64,000 nucleotides of DNA from Streptococcus sp. 29892 (GCF_032594935.1 NZ_CP118734.1:772001-836000), one strand, 5' to 3'. Positions 44,019-52,822 are shown, numbered from the stretch's first letter. Translations and numbers: made by a program. The notes: generated by a model from the letters alone, not told the origin.

Positions 44019-44230
44019 ATGATATTGAACACAAAGCGATTAAATATACGACCGTTTAGATCAGATGATATCGAAGATGCTTTTGAGATTTATACTGATG
44101 CAGATGTATGTAGATATCTTTTAGAAGATGAATGGAATACTGAAGATAAAGAAGAGTTCGAAAAGAAAATTAAAAATAACAAATTAGAGGAGAACTCGAG
44201 CTTAAATCTTGCTGTAGTATTGGATAAAAA
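44019..44230 (+). pseudogene. GNAT acetyltransferase, 5' fragment fused to Tn916 DNA
   Basis: The N-terminal ~70 residues (MILNTKRLNIRPFRSDDIED and AFEIYTDADVCRYLL) are the start of a RimJ/RimL-type GNAT acetyltransferase. AGCAGGAG is a ribosome-binding site for ATG 44019. Near LDKKV the sequence leaves the GNAT family, and the downstream residues belong to Tn916 orf13. The C-terminal acetyl-CoA-binding half is absent, so the gene is dead. The frame ends at 44280. Confidence 0.65.
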
Positions 44231-44479
44231 GGTTAGTTTTTATGTAGGATCATACGGCAGGGGGAACTTTCTTACTATGTGAATGATGGTATTTTGAAAT
44301 CTATCGGAAAAGATTATATTTTTCAAGAACTCGTGAATCCTATCTACAATCGTAAAGATAATCAAGTCACGGTATCACTGACAGTAAAGTATCTCGACCA
44401 GCAGACCAAAGCAACGCAAGTATCTCAATTTGATTTGGTGCTAGAAAAATTAGGAAATAACTGGAAGATTATAAAATAA
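44229..44479 (+). pseudogene. Tn916 orf13 (tcpC-like conjugation gene), 3' remnant with frameshift
   Basis: The end of the Tn916 gene preceding tet(M). SFYVGSYGRGNFLT is in the frame joined to the GNAT piece, and NDGILKSIGKDYIFQELV to TKATQVSQFDLVLEK continues one frame over. The switch at about 44274 can be explained by loss of one base in ACNTATGTG. Full-length TcpC/Orf13-type protein is around 300 residues, so only about the last 80 remain. It marks the left boundary of the Tn916 fragment. Confidence 0.65.
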
Positions 44480-44545
44480 CTTTTAGTACATGGTTATAGC
44501 TATTTTGTAATCACGTACTCTCTTTGATAAAAAATTGGAGATTCC

Positions 44546-44574
44546 TTTACAAATATGCTCTTACGTGCTATTAT
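44546..44574 (+). promoter_or_regulatory. tet(M) promoter
   Basis: TTTACA (44546-44551) and TATTAT (44569-44574) are separated by 17 bp, the known tet(M) promoter pattern in Tn916. Downstream lie AAGGAG, a seven-codon ORF at 44605, and a pair of complementary words (GGTATTCTTAAA and TTTAAGAATACC) able to fold in the leader RNA. Confidence 0.8.
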
Positions 44575-44750
44575 TTAAGTGACTATTTAAAAGGAGTTAA
44601 TAAATATGCGGCAAGGTATTCTTAAATAAACTGTCAATTTGATAGCGGGAAAAAATAATTAGATGTCCTTTTTTAGGAGGGCTTAGTTTTTTGTACCCAG
44701 TTTAAGAATACCTTTATCATGTGATTCTAAAGTATCCAGAGAATATCTGT

Positions 44751-44837
44751 ATGCTTTGTATACCTATGGTTATGCATAAAAATCCCAGTGATAAAAGTAT
44801 TTATCACTGGGATTTTTATGCCCTTTTGGGTTTTTGA
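44751..44837 (+). CDS. tet(M) leader peptide (Tn916 orf12)
   Basis: A 28-residue leader (MLCMPMVMHKNPSDKSIYHW) overlapping the attenuator hairpin and ending 15 bases before tet(M). In the Tn916 model, translation of this peptide under tetracycline lets RNA polymerase read through the terminator. The sequence and spacing are intact here. Confidence 0.8.
   Translation: MLCIPMVMHKNPSDKSIYHWDFYALLGF
44776..44819 (+). terminator. tet(M) transcription attenuator
   Basis: A perfect stem AAAAATCCCAGTGATAAA / TTTATCACTGGGATTTTT with loop AGTA within the leader peptide gene. Acts as an intrinsic terminator unless the leader is translated. Confidence 0.88.
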
Positions 44838-44852
44838 ATGGAGGAAAATCAC

Positions 44853-46772
44853 ATGAAAATTATTAATATTGGAGTTTTAGCTCATGTTGATGCAGGAAAA
44901 ACTACCTTAACAGAAAGCTTATTATATAACAGTGGAGCGATTACAGAATTAGGAAGCGTGGACAAAGGTACAACGAGGACGGATAATACGCTTTTAGAAC
45001 GTCAGAGAGGAATTACAATTCAGACAGGAATAACCTCTTTTCAGTGGGAAAATACGAAGGTGAACATCATAGACACGCCAGGACATATGGATTTCTTAGC
45101 AGAAGTATATCGTTCATTATCAGTTTTAGATGGGGCAATTCTACTGATTTCTGCAAAAGATGGCGTACAAGCACAAACTCGTATATTATTTCATGCACTT
45201 AGGAAAATGGGGATTCCCACAATCTTTTTTATCAATAAGATTGACCAAAATGGAATTGATTTATCAACGGTTTATCAGGATATTAAAGAGAAACTTTCTG
45301 CCGAAATTGTAATCAAACAGAAGGTAGAACTGTATCCTAATATGTGTGTGACGAACTTTACCGAATCTGAACAATGGGATACGGTAATAGAGGGAAACGA
45401 TGACCTTTTAGAGAAATATATGTCCGGTAAATCATTAGAAGCATTGGAACTCGAACAAGAGGAAAGCATAAGATTTCAGAATTGTTCTCTGTTCCCTGTT
45501 TATCATGGAAGCGCAAAAAGCAACATAGGGATTGAGCAGCTTATAGAAGTGATAACGAATAAATTTTATTCATCAACATACAGAAAGAAGTCTGAACTTT
45601 GCGGAAATGTCTTCAAAATTGAATATTCGGAAGAAAGACAACGTCTTGCATATGTACGCCTTTATGGCGGAATCCTGCATTTGCGGGATTCGGTTAGAAT
45701 ATCGGAAAAGGAAAAAATAAAAATTACAGAAATGTATACTTCAATAAATGGTGAATTATGTAAAATTGATAAGGCTTATTCCGGGGAAATTGTTATTTTG
45801 CAAAATGAGTTTTTGAAGCTAAATAGTGTTCTTGGAGATACAAAGCTATTGCCACAGAGAGAGAGAATTGAAAATCCGCTCCCTCTGCTGCAAACAACTG
45901 TTGAACCGAGCAAACCTCAACAAAGGGAAATGTTACTTGATGCACTTTTAGAAATCTCCGACAGTGACCCGCTTCTACAATATTATGTGGATTCTACGAC
46001 ACATGAAATCATACTTTCTTTCTTAGGGAAAGTACAAATGGAAGTGACTTGTGCTCTATTGCAAGAAAAGTATCATGTGGAGGTAAAAATAAAAAAGCCT
46101 ACAGTCATTTATATGGAAAGACCGTTAAAAAAAGCAGAGTATACCATTCACATCGAAGTGCCACCGAATCCCTTCTGGGCTTCCATTGGTCTTTCTGTAG
46201 CACCGCTTCCATTAGGGAGCGGAGTACAGTATGAGAGCTCGGTTTCTCTTGGATACTTAAATCAATCGTTTCAAAATGCAGTTATGGAAGGGATACGATA
46301 TGGCTGTGAACAAGGATTGTATGGTTGGAATGTGACGGACTGTAAAATCTGTTTTAAGTATGGCTTATACTATAGCCCTGTTAGTACCCCAGCAGATTTT
46401 CGGATGCTTGCTCCTATTGTATTGGAACAAGTTTTAAAAAAAGCTGGAACAGAATTGTTAGAGCCATATCTTAGTTTTAAAATTTATGCACCACAAGAAT
46501 ATCTTTCACGAGCATATAACGATGCTCCCAAATATTGTGCAAATATCGTAAATACTCAACTGAAAAATAATGAGGTCATTCTTAGTGGAGAAATCCCTGC
46601 TCGGTGTATTCAAGAATATCGTAGTGATTTAACTTTCTTTACAAATGGACGTAGTGTTTGTTTAACAGAGTTAAAAGGGTACCATGTTACTACCGGTGAA
46701 CCTGTTTGCCAGCCCCGTCGTCCAAATAGTCGGATAGATAAAGTACGATATATGTTCAATAAAATAACTTAG
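44853..46772 (+). CDS. tet(M): Tetracycline resistance ribosomal protection protein Tet(M)
   Basis: A 639-residue EF-G-like GTPase, [20 protein letters not shown] at the start (P-loop), DTPGHMDF (switch II) and FINKID (G4). The end [17 protein letters not shown] is that of Tet(M). It displaces tetracycline from the ribosome. Most of the sequence follows Tn916 Tet(M), but a short stretch around residues 230-270 ([19 protein letters not shown]) looks divergent, as in mosaic tet alleles. ATG 44853, ten bases after GGAGG, is the start rather than the upstream ATG 44838. Apparently functional. Confidence 0.96.
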   Translation: MKIINIGVLAHVDAGKTTLTESLLYNSGAITELGSVDKGTTRTDNTLLERQRGITIQTGITSFQWENTKVNIIDTPGHMDFLAEVYRSLSVLDGAILLISAKDGVQAQTRILFHALRKMGIPTIFFINKIDQNGIDLSTVYQDIKEKLSAEIVIKQKVELYPNMCVTNFTESEQWDTVIEGNDDLLEKYMSGKSLEALELEQEESIRFQNCSLFPVYHGSAKSNIGIEQLIEVITNKFYSSTYRKKSELCGNVFKIEYSEERQRLAYVRLYGGILHLRDSVRISEKEKIKITEMYTSINGELCKIDKAYSGEIVILQNEFLKLNSVLGDTKLLPQRERIENPLPLLQTTVEPSKPQQREMLLDALLEISDSDPLLQYYVDSTTHEIILSFLGKVQMEVTCALLQEKYHVEVKIKKPTVIYMERPLKKAEYTIHIEVPPNPFWASIGLSVAPLPLGSGVQYESSVSLGYLNQSFQNAVMEGIRYGCEQGLYGWNVTDCKICFKYGLYYSPVSTPADFRMLAPIVLEQVLKKAGTELLEPYLSFKIYAPQEYLSRAYNDAPKYCANIVNTQLKNNEVILSGEIPARCIQEYRSDLTFFTNGRSVCLTELKGYHVTTGEPVCQPRRPNSRIDKVRYMFNKIT

Positions 46773-46869
46773 TGTATTTTATGTTGTTATATAAATATGG
46801 TTTCTTGTTAAATAAGATGAAATATTCTTTAATAAAGATTTGAATTAAAGTGTAAAGGAGGAGATAGTT

Positions 46870-47058
46870 ATTATAAACTACAAGTGGATATTGTGTCCTG
46901 TATGTGGAAATAAAACACGATTAAAGATAAGGGAAGATACTGAATTAAAAAAATTCCCCCTCTATTGTCCGAAATGCAGACAAGAAAATTTAATTGAAAT
47001 AAAGCAGTTCAAAGTAACTGTGATTACAGAGCCAGACGCAAAGACGCAGAGCCGATAA
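46870..47058 (+). CDS. Cysteine-rich KTR protein (Tn916 orf6)
   Basis: A 62-residue zinc-ribbon-like protein with the pairs CPVCGNKTRL and YCPKCRQENL. In Tn916 it follows tet(M). No ATG is present; AGGAGGAGATAG upstream suggests a start at ATT 46870 or nearby, so the exact N-terminus is uncertain. The function is unknown. Its stop codon lies inside the first arm of the downstream terminator. Confidence 0.7.
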   Translation: MINYKWILCPVCGNKTRLKIREDTELKKFPLYCPKCRQENLIEIKQFKVTVITEPDAKTQSR

Positions 47059-47093
47059 AATGAGATTAATACAATCTCATTTTATCGGCTCTT
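47049..47093. terminator. Terminator after tet(M)-orf6, facing orf9
   Basis: A 19-bp perfect stem GAGCCGATAAAATGAGATT / AATCTCATTTTATCGGCTC with a five-base loop, then CTTT. It is convergent between orf6 (+) and orf9 (-). Confidence 0.85.
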
Positions 47094-47117
47094 TCCGTTA
47101 TGTATGGATTCTTTTAA

Positions 47118-47471
47118 TTAGTCTTCGATGTTTCTTGCTTCGTTGATACCGCTGGCTAAAGATTCCATTAAGGATAGTTCTTTGTCTGTAAAGCTATCCA
47201 TGTATTTCTCTATCTGTAATCGTCGGGTGCTTTTTACCAAGTTATTAGCAGGTAAGAAAAATTCATCAACGGAAACATGAAGTAACGATACAAGGTCATA
47301 AAGAACTTGTATGCTGGGGTGTTGCCCTTTATTTTCAATATTAGTTAAGTACCGTGGGTCAATTTCAATCAATGCTCCCACTTGTTCACGAGTTAAACCT
47401 CGTTTCAATCGAGCTTCTTTAATGGCTAAACCAAAGGCTCTAAAATCATATTTATCTTCTTTTTTACGCAT
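47118..47471 (-). CDS. Tn916 orf9 transcriptional regulator (XRE family)
   Basis: A 117-residue HTH protein. [21 protein letters not shown] and [20 protein letters not shown] are an XRE-type DNA-binding domain; the second half is helical. In Tn916 Orf9 represses the region upstream of orf7 and thereby conjugation genes. It seems intact here although the transfer genes it would regulate are absent. Confidence 0.88.
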   Translation of the reverse strand: MRKKEDKYDFRAFGLAIKEARLKRGLTREQVGALIEIDPRYLTNIENKGQHPSIQVLYDLVSLLHVSVDEFFLPANNLVKSTRRLQIEKYMDSFTDKELSLMESLASGINEARNIED

Positions 47472-47975
47472 AGTAGACCACCTCTATACATTTTATTGTT
47501 CCTACTGAATTAAAAACAGGTATAGAAAAACGTGTTATATGGTTTATAGGTTTATATTTAATAAAAAGCACTACTAAACGCCAATAAAAAAAACCGTTAT
47601 ATGGTAGTGCTATTTACGCTGTTAAAATATTGTATATTACTTCCAAATGGCGGTTTGTTGGAGGTCAACGTCGCCATGAAGTACATCATATACAATAAAT
47701 TTCCTTACATTGGGTTCTTGTCAAAAAAAGTCGTCTATCTGCAATAGATAAGTACGTCCACCAATGTGGTTTTATAAATCATATAGATAGAATAACAGAA
47801 GCATGTAAACAGAGAAATAAATCTGTTTATATGCTTTTTTGGCTATTCAGAACTTTTTTACAAAGTTTATTTATCAGTAATGCAACAAATCCCCCTTTCA
47901 CATTGGGACTAAGAGTGAAAGGAGATAAACGAGCAAGGCTCACTTCCTTTCCTAGACAGAAAGGGGGTGAGAAAC
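47472..47975 (+). other. Tn916 orf9-orf7 regulatory intergenic region
   Basis: Gene-poor, with the word GTTATATGGT at 47534 and 47597, and a 23-codon ORF (47676-47747) preceded by GGAGG at 47660. The stretch is the expected promoter region for orf7 and the target of Orf9. No other gene is visible. Confidence 0.5.
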
Positions 47976-48401
47976 ATGAAACCATCTTCTTTTCAGACCA
48001 CAATAGAAAATCAGTTTGACTATATCTGTAAACGTGCTATGGAAGACGAGCGAAAGAATTATATGCTTTATCTTTCAAGGATTGCAAAGCGTGAGGTGTC
48101 CTTTTCGGATGTTGGCGATTATCTTGTTAGCCAGTTTGCGACAACAGATAACTATTCAACTGACTTTCAGATTTTTACACTCAATGGGTTATCAGTAGGC
48201 GTTGAAAATGATTTGTTGAGTGAAGCATTACGTGAGTTGCCAGACAAGAAACGTGAAATTCTACTGCTGTTTTACTTTATGGACATGAGCGATTCAGAAA
48301 TTGCAGACCTGTTGAAATTGAACCGCTCTACTGTCTATCGACATAGAACCAGTGGACTAGACTTAATCAAGAAGTTTATGGAGGAGGAAAATGAAGAATG
48401 A
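47976..48401 (+). CDS. Tn916 orf7 sigma-like regulator
   Basis: A 141-residue sigma-70-like protein: IENQFDYICKRAMEDERKNY (region 2-like) and REILLLFYFMDMSDSEIADL with NRSTVYRHRTSGLD (region 4 HTH). Orf7 and Orf8 together drive excision and transfer transcription in Tn916. A strong AAGGGGGTG upstream selects ATG 47976 over GTG 47967. Intact here, but its partner Orf8 is truncated. Confidence 0.88.
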   Translation: MKPSSFQTTIENQFDYICKRAMEDERKNYMLYLSRIAKREVSFSDVGDYLVSQFATTDNYSTDFQIFTLNGLSVGVENDLLSEALRELPDKKREILLLFYFMDMSDSEIADLLKLNRSTVYRHRTSGLDLIKKFMEEENEE

Positions 48402-48613
48402 GAAAAGAATATTCCAGAATTCCGTTTCCAATGATTGTAAGGGCTTGTGATGGCGATACAGAAGCGATTAACCAGATTCTTCATCATTACAGAGGGTACA
48501 TTACAAAACGCTCTCTTAGACTGATGAAAGATGAGTATAAGTATGTTGATTATTTACAGAGTTTAAATATTCTTCTTACGCAAGCAATAAATGATTTGGG
48601 TAAGGTGGCATGA
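48398..48613 (+). pseudogene. Tn916 orf8, truncated and fused to an unrelated 3' end
   Basis: The first ~47 codons (REYSRIPFPMIVRACDGDTEA and YRGYITKRSLRLMKDEY) are Tn916 Orf8. After position ~48538 the usual Orf8 tail is replaced by KYVDYLQSLNILLTQAINDL, which overlaps the next gene by ATGA and reads like the end of that cassette's own upstream gene. This is the right boundary of the Tn916 fragment. The chimera probably has no Orf8 function. Confidence 0.72.
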
Positions 48614-49971
48614 GCAAATTCAAATACACTGAAGTAGAACAACAATTTAATAATGTTTTGAATTATCAGTCAAAAGAATTAAGCTCGATTAAAAGACCTG
48701 ATATGGCGTCTGCTGAAGCTTGCATTTCTGAAAGCGAAGCAATGCTGAAGGAATTAGGCATTGCTACAGAGAACTTGCCTAAAGTAGTTTATCCTACACC
48801 TAATAGGGTTATGGTTGTTCCTACGTGGGAAGAATTGTGCAATCAAGCTGAACAGAAAGTTGGTTCAACAACAGATTTAGAATCCCTTTTTACGTTTGAA
48901 GAATTGAGAATGAGTCAAGCTGCTCTGCGTGCATTGAACGCCGATTACAATAACATTCATAAGCTTGATAAAATAGATATTACTATTTGTGCCGCAGCAG
49001 GTATGCTAGGAGCAGTTGTTGATATTCTGCTAATAGGAATTCCTCAAAAAACACAAGAAGGATTAAAAGGTGGGCCACTTTCCAATTATGTAAGAGATTG
49101 GTTCAATCAAAGATTCCCTGAGGAAGAAATGGAGAAACTTGCTAATTCAAAAGTAAGCAAAGTATCATTTGATGCTCAAGATAATCGCCATACGACAGAA
49201 TATGTTACCGGGTTATCTGCTTACTATCATAGATTGCTATCGCTAGGGCATGACCCTATCCTTGGATTGATATTTGGGGTCTATGATATTTTGAACGGTA
49301 AAATGACGACGATCGATAAAACTGGCAAAATAGTATCACAGGTTATGGAGAACTATGCAGACCGAAAAGAAAGTGATATCTTTGCTGCAATTGCTAAGCA
49401 GATTATTCATTTCAAATCTGACATTACAACTTCTATGGGTTTACCAGCGCCTTTGATGGCATTATTTAACTTACTCCAGTTTGGAAGTATCGGAGAAGAA
49501 GAACAGACAATTGCTGAAATTGTGCAGGGAATGTATTACGAAGGTTATGATTTCATTAATTTTTGTAGTATGTCAATTCCAACAATGCTAGTTGAAGTAA
49601 TCATCAGATTAGGCTATGGCATTAAAAGGATTAAAGAAGGTAATTCTATAAAGAACTCGATTCCATTTTCATTAAATCGAGAAAAGCATCCTAAGCTGAG
49701 CACTATGTTATTCATTGGGTATTCAGCGGCTACAGCTGTAAATGCTGGAAAGGTTTACTTTACTAAAAATCCTATGGCAATAAACTATCCTCAATGGGTA
49801 GCATTTGCTAAATACTCATACAAACAATTGAAATGGGTGTTGTTGGAGAAACCAGAACTTAGAGATGCTTACTTTAGAGGTATCATTGCTGAAGAATTGA
49901 ATGAAGTATATGTTGAAATAGATAAATCCTTCGCGGAAATGTCCGAAGAATATATAGTCGTCTTTAATTAA
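48610..49971 (+). CDS. Unknown 453-residue protein, probably membrane associated
   Basis: I do not recognise the family with confidence. Hydrophobic segments occur near residues 125-147 (ICAAAGMLGAVVDILLIGIP), 220-240 (DPILGLIFGVYDIL), 325-345 (SMSIPTMLVEVIIRLGYGI) and 375-390 (LSTMLFIGYSAATAV). The N-terminus is helical and polar. The ATG overlaps the stop of the chimeric orf8, whose 3' end is probably the remnant of a natural upstream partner. The cassette lies between Tn916 and ICE core genes, a typical cargo position. A defence or toxin-immunity role is a guess from context only. Confidence 0.6.
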   Translation: MSKFKYTEVEQQFNNVLNYQSKELSSIKRPDMASAEACISESEAMLKELGIATENLPKVVYPTPNRVMVVPTWEELCNQAEQKVGSTTDLESLFTFEELRMSQAALRALNADYNNIHKLDKIDITICAAAGMLGAVVDILLIGIPQKTQEGLKGGPLSNYVRDWFNQRFPEEEMEKLANSKVSKVSFDAQDNRHTTEYVTGLSAYYHRLLSLGHDPILGLIFGVYDILNGKMTTIDKTGKIVSQVMENYADRKESDIFAAIAKQIIHFKSDITTSMGLPAPLMALFNLLQFGSIGEEEQTIAEIVQGMYYEGYDFINFCSMSIPTMLVEVIIRLGYGIKRIKEGNSIKNSIPFSLNREKHPKLSTMLFIGYSAATAVNAGKVYFTKNPMAINYPQWVAFAKYSYKQLKWVLLEKPELRDAYFRGIIAEELNEVYVEIDKSFAEMSEEYIVVFN

Positions 49972-50329
49972 AAACAACCCGCTCAACCATCATGTCTGGG
50001 AGAGTTTCATTCCACAGTATAATTCTAAATTTTATAACTTTGATTTCGTTCTATAGTATAGAGGGGGGCTCTCACCACACGTGGAGTGCGTAGTGTTGCT
50101 ACAACGAAGCAACGGGTAAAAATCCTTTATTTTAAGCACTTTTTCAAGCATTTTGTCTTTATTGAAAAGAGTGATTTTGACATAAAAAAGGTTCAAAAAA
50201 AGTACATTGATGTGAATGTCTGTTTGGATGTCGACTGCGTAGACAAAAAATAGATACGTCATAAAATATAATAGTTCAACGAGAACATTTTAATAAGTGT
50301 TCTCGTTTTTTTATTTTAAGGAGGAATTC
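49972..50329 (+). other. Gene-free stretch with GC-rich palindromes, possible oriT
   Basis: In AT-rich surroundings a GC-rich islet (50059-50117) contains GAGGGGGGCTCTC, the short palindrome CCACACGTGG, and the stem GTTGCT-N7-AGCAAC. Promoter-like TTGACA (50175) and TATAAT (50267) follow. It lies immediately upstream of the RepA region. The islet with stem-loops could be a relaxase or single-strand origin site; no nic motif is recognised. Confidence 0.35.
50278..50313 (+). terminator. Terminator-like hairpin upstream of the ICE gene block
   Basis: Stem AACGAGAACA / TGTTCTCGTT, loop about 11 bases, seven T. It lies 16 bases before the ATG at 50330 and could act as an attenuator. Confidence 0.65.
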
Positions 50330-50497
50330 ATGAAAAAGAAGGAACAATCATCACGCCAAATCGTGATGTGTCATCTCGTGGCTATTTTAGGAGTTGATAT
50401 TGAGAAAGCAACTCATCTGGTTGATGAATTGGAACAAGTAGGTTTAATCCGATTTGATGAATTCGGAAATGTTGGACTTGTAGTCTTGGAGGGATAA
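50330..50497 (+). CDS. Small ICE protein, hypothetical (55 aa)
   Basis: A 55-residue protein, KEQSSRQIVMCHLVAILGVD, with a winged-helix-like pattern. It comes directly before repA with a two-base gap. AAGGAGG precedes ATG 50330. Such a gene opens the replication module of ICESa2603-type elements. A regulatory role in repA expression is possible but not shown. Confidence 0.6.
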   Translation: MKKKEQSSRQIVMCHLVAILGVDIEKATHLVDELEQVGLIRFDEFGNVGLVVLEG

Positions 50498-50499
50498 TC

Positions 50500-51318
50500 A
50501 TGAAACGAATTACCGCTAATCAGTATCAGACATCAGAGCGTTATTATAAACTCCCAAAAGTCTTGTTTGAGAGTGAACGGTATAAGGATATGAAGCTGGA
50601 AGTTAAGGTAGCCTACGCGGTTTTAAAGGATCGGTTGGAGTTGTCTTTGAGTAAAGGTTGGATTGATGAGGATGGGGCTATTTATTTGATTTATTCCAAT
50701 TCAAATCTGATGGCACTTTTAGGCTGTTCAAAGTCAAAATTACTCTCTATCAAGAAAACCTTACGTGAATATGGCTTAATTGATGAAGTCCAACAGTCCT
50801 CTAGTGAAAAAGGTCGAATGGCAAATAAAATTTACTTGGGGGAATTAGAACATGAAACTACTCCAGTCTTACATACAGACGGGGCTAGTGTTAAAAAAAC
50901 ACTAGGGGGGTCTCAAGGAAAGACGGGGCCGGTCTTAAATTCAGCCCCTAGTGAGACTGAAGGAAGTGAGACTAAATATAGTGAAACTAAAGGGAGTGAT
51001 TTCCTTATTGAGGACGAGGAGGAAAGGCAGCTAGTAGATGAGAAACAAGAAGAAAACTTTACTTCAAAAGTCGATGGCGTGACCAAGTACGATCGAGACT
51101 ATATTTGGGGTTTGGTTCATGACCAGTTAAGACAGACTGGTCTATCTCAGTCAGCTAGTGACTATGCCATGATTTATTTTAGTGACCGTTATCAGTATGC
51201 TTTGGAACATATGCGATTTGCTCGGTCAGCGGAAGTAATAGCTGAATACGTATTTAATGGTGTGCTGTCAGAGTGGACCAAGCAACTGAGACGACAAGAA
51301 GTAAAGGGAGGTGATTAA
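50500..51318 (+). CDS. repA: Replication initiator RepA (RepA_N family)
   Basis: A 272-residue initiator. The N-terminal RepA_N domain is ITANQYQTSERYYKLPKVLF and DMKLEVKVAYAVLKDRLELS, then SNSNLMALLGCSKSKLLSIKK. The C-terminal 80 residues (YIWGLVHDQLRQTGLSQSAS) are the helicase-recruiting DUF6017-like domain. ICEs with such a gene can replicate transiently as circles. The linker is low complexity (S, E, T). Confidence 0.88.
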   Translation: MKRITANQYQTSERYYKLPKVLFESERYKDMKLEVKVAYAVLKDRLELSLSKGWIDEDGAIYLIYSNSNLMALLGCSKSKLLSIKKTLREYGLIDEVQQSSSEKGRMANKIYLGELEHETTPVLHTDGASVKKTLGGSQGKTGPVLNSAPSETEGSETKYSETKGSDFLIEDEEERQLVDEKQEENFTSKVDGVTKYDRDYIWGLVHDQLRQTGLSQSASDYAMIYFSDRYQYALEHMRFARSAEVIAEYVFNGVLSEWTKQLRRQEVKGGD

Positions 51319-51319
51319 G

Positions 51320-51415
51320 TTGATTTGGTGAATACTAGGCGGAATCTATCTGATTTCTATCATCATTTTGATTGTTGAAATCATCCGTGCACCAGAAATG
51401 GATGATCATATATAA
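51320..51415 (+). pseudogene. Small ICE membrane peptide gene, broken by a stop at codon 4
   Basis: From TTG 51320 the frame reads L-I-W-stop-I-L-G-G-I-Y-L-I-S and continues open to TAA 51413. The stop (TGA 51329-51331) replaces what is most simply TGG (W). The remaining 27 codons encode a transmembrane helix (IYLISIIILIVEII) with an acidic tail. GGAGGTG precedes it. A one-base change thus seems to have inactivated a tiny membrane protein in the ICE replication block. Confidence 0.55.
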
Positions 51416-51417
51416 GC

Positions 51418-51447
51418 AAGAGTTTTACAAGTGTAAGGCTCTTTTTT
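51418..51447 (+). terminator. Terminator-like hairpin before the ICE cytosine methyltransferase
   Basis: AAGAGTTTTACA / TGTAAGGCTCTT with a two-base loop and a T-run; imperfect stem. Confidence 0.55.
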
Positions 51448-51466
51448 AGTTGGAAAGAGAGGAAAA

Positions 51467-52822
51467 ATGAAATTTTTAGATTTATTTGCTGGGATAGGTG
51501 GTTTTAGGCTAGGGATGGAATCACAGGGTCATAAATGCCTGGGCTTTTGTGAAATTGATAAATTCGCCAGAACATCTTATAAAGCCATGTTTAATACAGA
51601 AGGGGAAATAGAATACCATGACATTAAAGAGGTCACAGACCATGACTTTAGACAATTTAGAGGGCAAGTGGACATCATCTGCGGGGGATTTCCTTGCCAA
51701 GCTTTTTCACTCGCAGGAAGACGATTGGGATTTGAAGATACTCGAGGGACTCTCTTTTTTGAGATTGCTCGAGCGGCCAAACAAATCCAACCACGTTTTC
51801 TATTTTTGGAAAACGTCAAAGGCCTACTCAATCACGAGGAGGGACGGACGTTCGCCACTATCCTCTCCACGATGGATGAATTGGGGTATGATGTCGAATG
51901 GCAGGTGCTTAACAGTAAGGACTTCCAAGTCCCGCAAAACAGAGAGCGGGTCTTTATTATCGGACATTCTAGAAGATACCGTTCCAGATTCATATTTCCT
52001 CTCAGAAGAGAAAACAGCCCAGCTCATCTTGAAAGGCTAGGAAATATCAATCCCTCTAAACGTGGTTTGAATGGTGAAGTCTATCTGACGAGTGGACTTG
52101 CTCCTACACTAACAAGAGGTAAAGGAGAGGGAGCTAAAATCGCCATTCCAGTCTTAACACCAGATAGACTAGAAAAACGGCAACATGGTCGTCGATTTAA
52201 GGACAATCAAGACCCTATGTTTACTTTGACAAGTCAAGACAGACACGGAGTTGTTGTCGCAGGAAATCTGCCGACTAGCTTTGACCAGACTGGAAGAGTA
52301 TTTGACATATCTGGCTTGTCACCGACTTTGACCACCATGCAAGGTGGAGACAAGGTGCCAAAGATTTTGCTGAGGGAGGAGCTGCCATTTCTGAAAATCA
52401 AGGAAGCCACAAAAACAGGGTACGCAAAGGCAACTCTTGGAGACTCTGTTAATCTGGCTTATCCAGACTCAACCAAACGTAGGGGACGTGTGGGAAAGGG
52501 AATATCCAATACTCTGACGACTTCAGACAATATGGGAGTGGTGGTTGCTGCTCTGGAATATCGACAGGATAAGTGGTATGAAGTCACAGGCATTGTCTTA
52601 GAGGGAAAACTTTATCGCCTGAGAATAAGACGACTGACACCAAGAGAGTGTTTCAGACTTCAAGGCTTTCCTGATTGGGCTTATGAAAGAGCAGAAAGTG
52701 TTTCCAGTAAGAGCCAGCTATACAAACAGGCCGGCAATAGCGTGACTGTCACAGTTATTGAAGCCATTGCCAGAGAATTTAGAAGAACGGAAGAGGAAGA
52801 AAAACATGAACTTACTACATAA
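51467..52822 (+). CDS. ICE DNA (cytosine-5) methyltransferase
   Basis: A 451-residue C5 methyltransferase. MKFLDLFAGIGGFRLGMESQ (motif I), GGFPCQAFS with Cys77 (IV), ENVKGLLNHE (VI), QNRERVFIIG (VIII) and RRLTPRECFRLQGFP (IX). It shares KRQHGRRFKDNQDPMFTLTS with the phage enzyme at 19456. No matching endonuclease is near, so it is a solitary enzyme, likely an anti-restriction device for conjugative entry. Confidence 0.92.
   Translation: MKFLDLFAGIGGFRLGMESQGHKCLGFCEIDKFARTSYKAMFNTEGEIEYHDIKEVTDHDFRQFRGQVDIICGGFPCQAFSLAGRRLGFEDTRGTLFFEIARAAKQIQPRFLFLENVKGLLNHEEGRTFATILSTMDELGYDVEWQVLNSKDFQVPQNRERVFIIGHSRRYRSRFIFPLRRENSPAHLERLGNINPSKRGLNGEVYLTSGLAPTLTRGKGEGAKIAIPVLTPDRLEKRQHGRRFKDNQDPMFTLTSQDRHGVVVAGNLPTSFDQTGRVFDISGLSPTLTTMQGGDKVPKILLREELPFLKIKEATKTGYAKATLGDSVNLAYPDSTKRRGRVGKGISNTLTTSDNMGVVVAALEYRQDKWYEVTGIVLEGKLYRLRIRRLTPRECFRLQGFPDWAYERAESVSSKSQLYKQAGNSVTVTVIEAIAREFRRTEEEEKHELTT

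Noticed and set aside
44838-44852. Five extra N-terminal residues on Tet(M)
   Set aside because: The upstream ATG overlaps the GGAGG site that serves ATG 44853, the known start.
44853-46772. tet(O) as in phi-m46.1 phages
   Set aside because: N- and C-terminal sequences, leader peptide and neighbours are those of tet(M) in Tn916.
50032-50262. 76-codon minus-strand ORF in the oriT-like stretch
   Set aside because: No ribosome-binding site or domain; composition as expected for AT-rich non-coding DNA.
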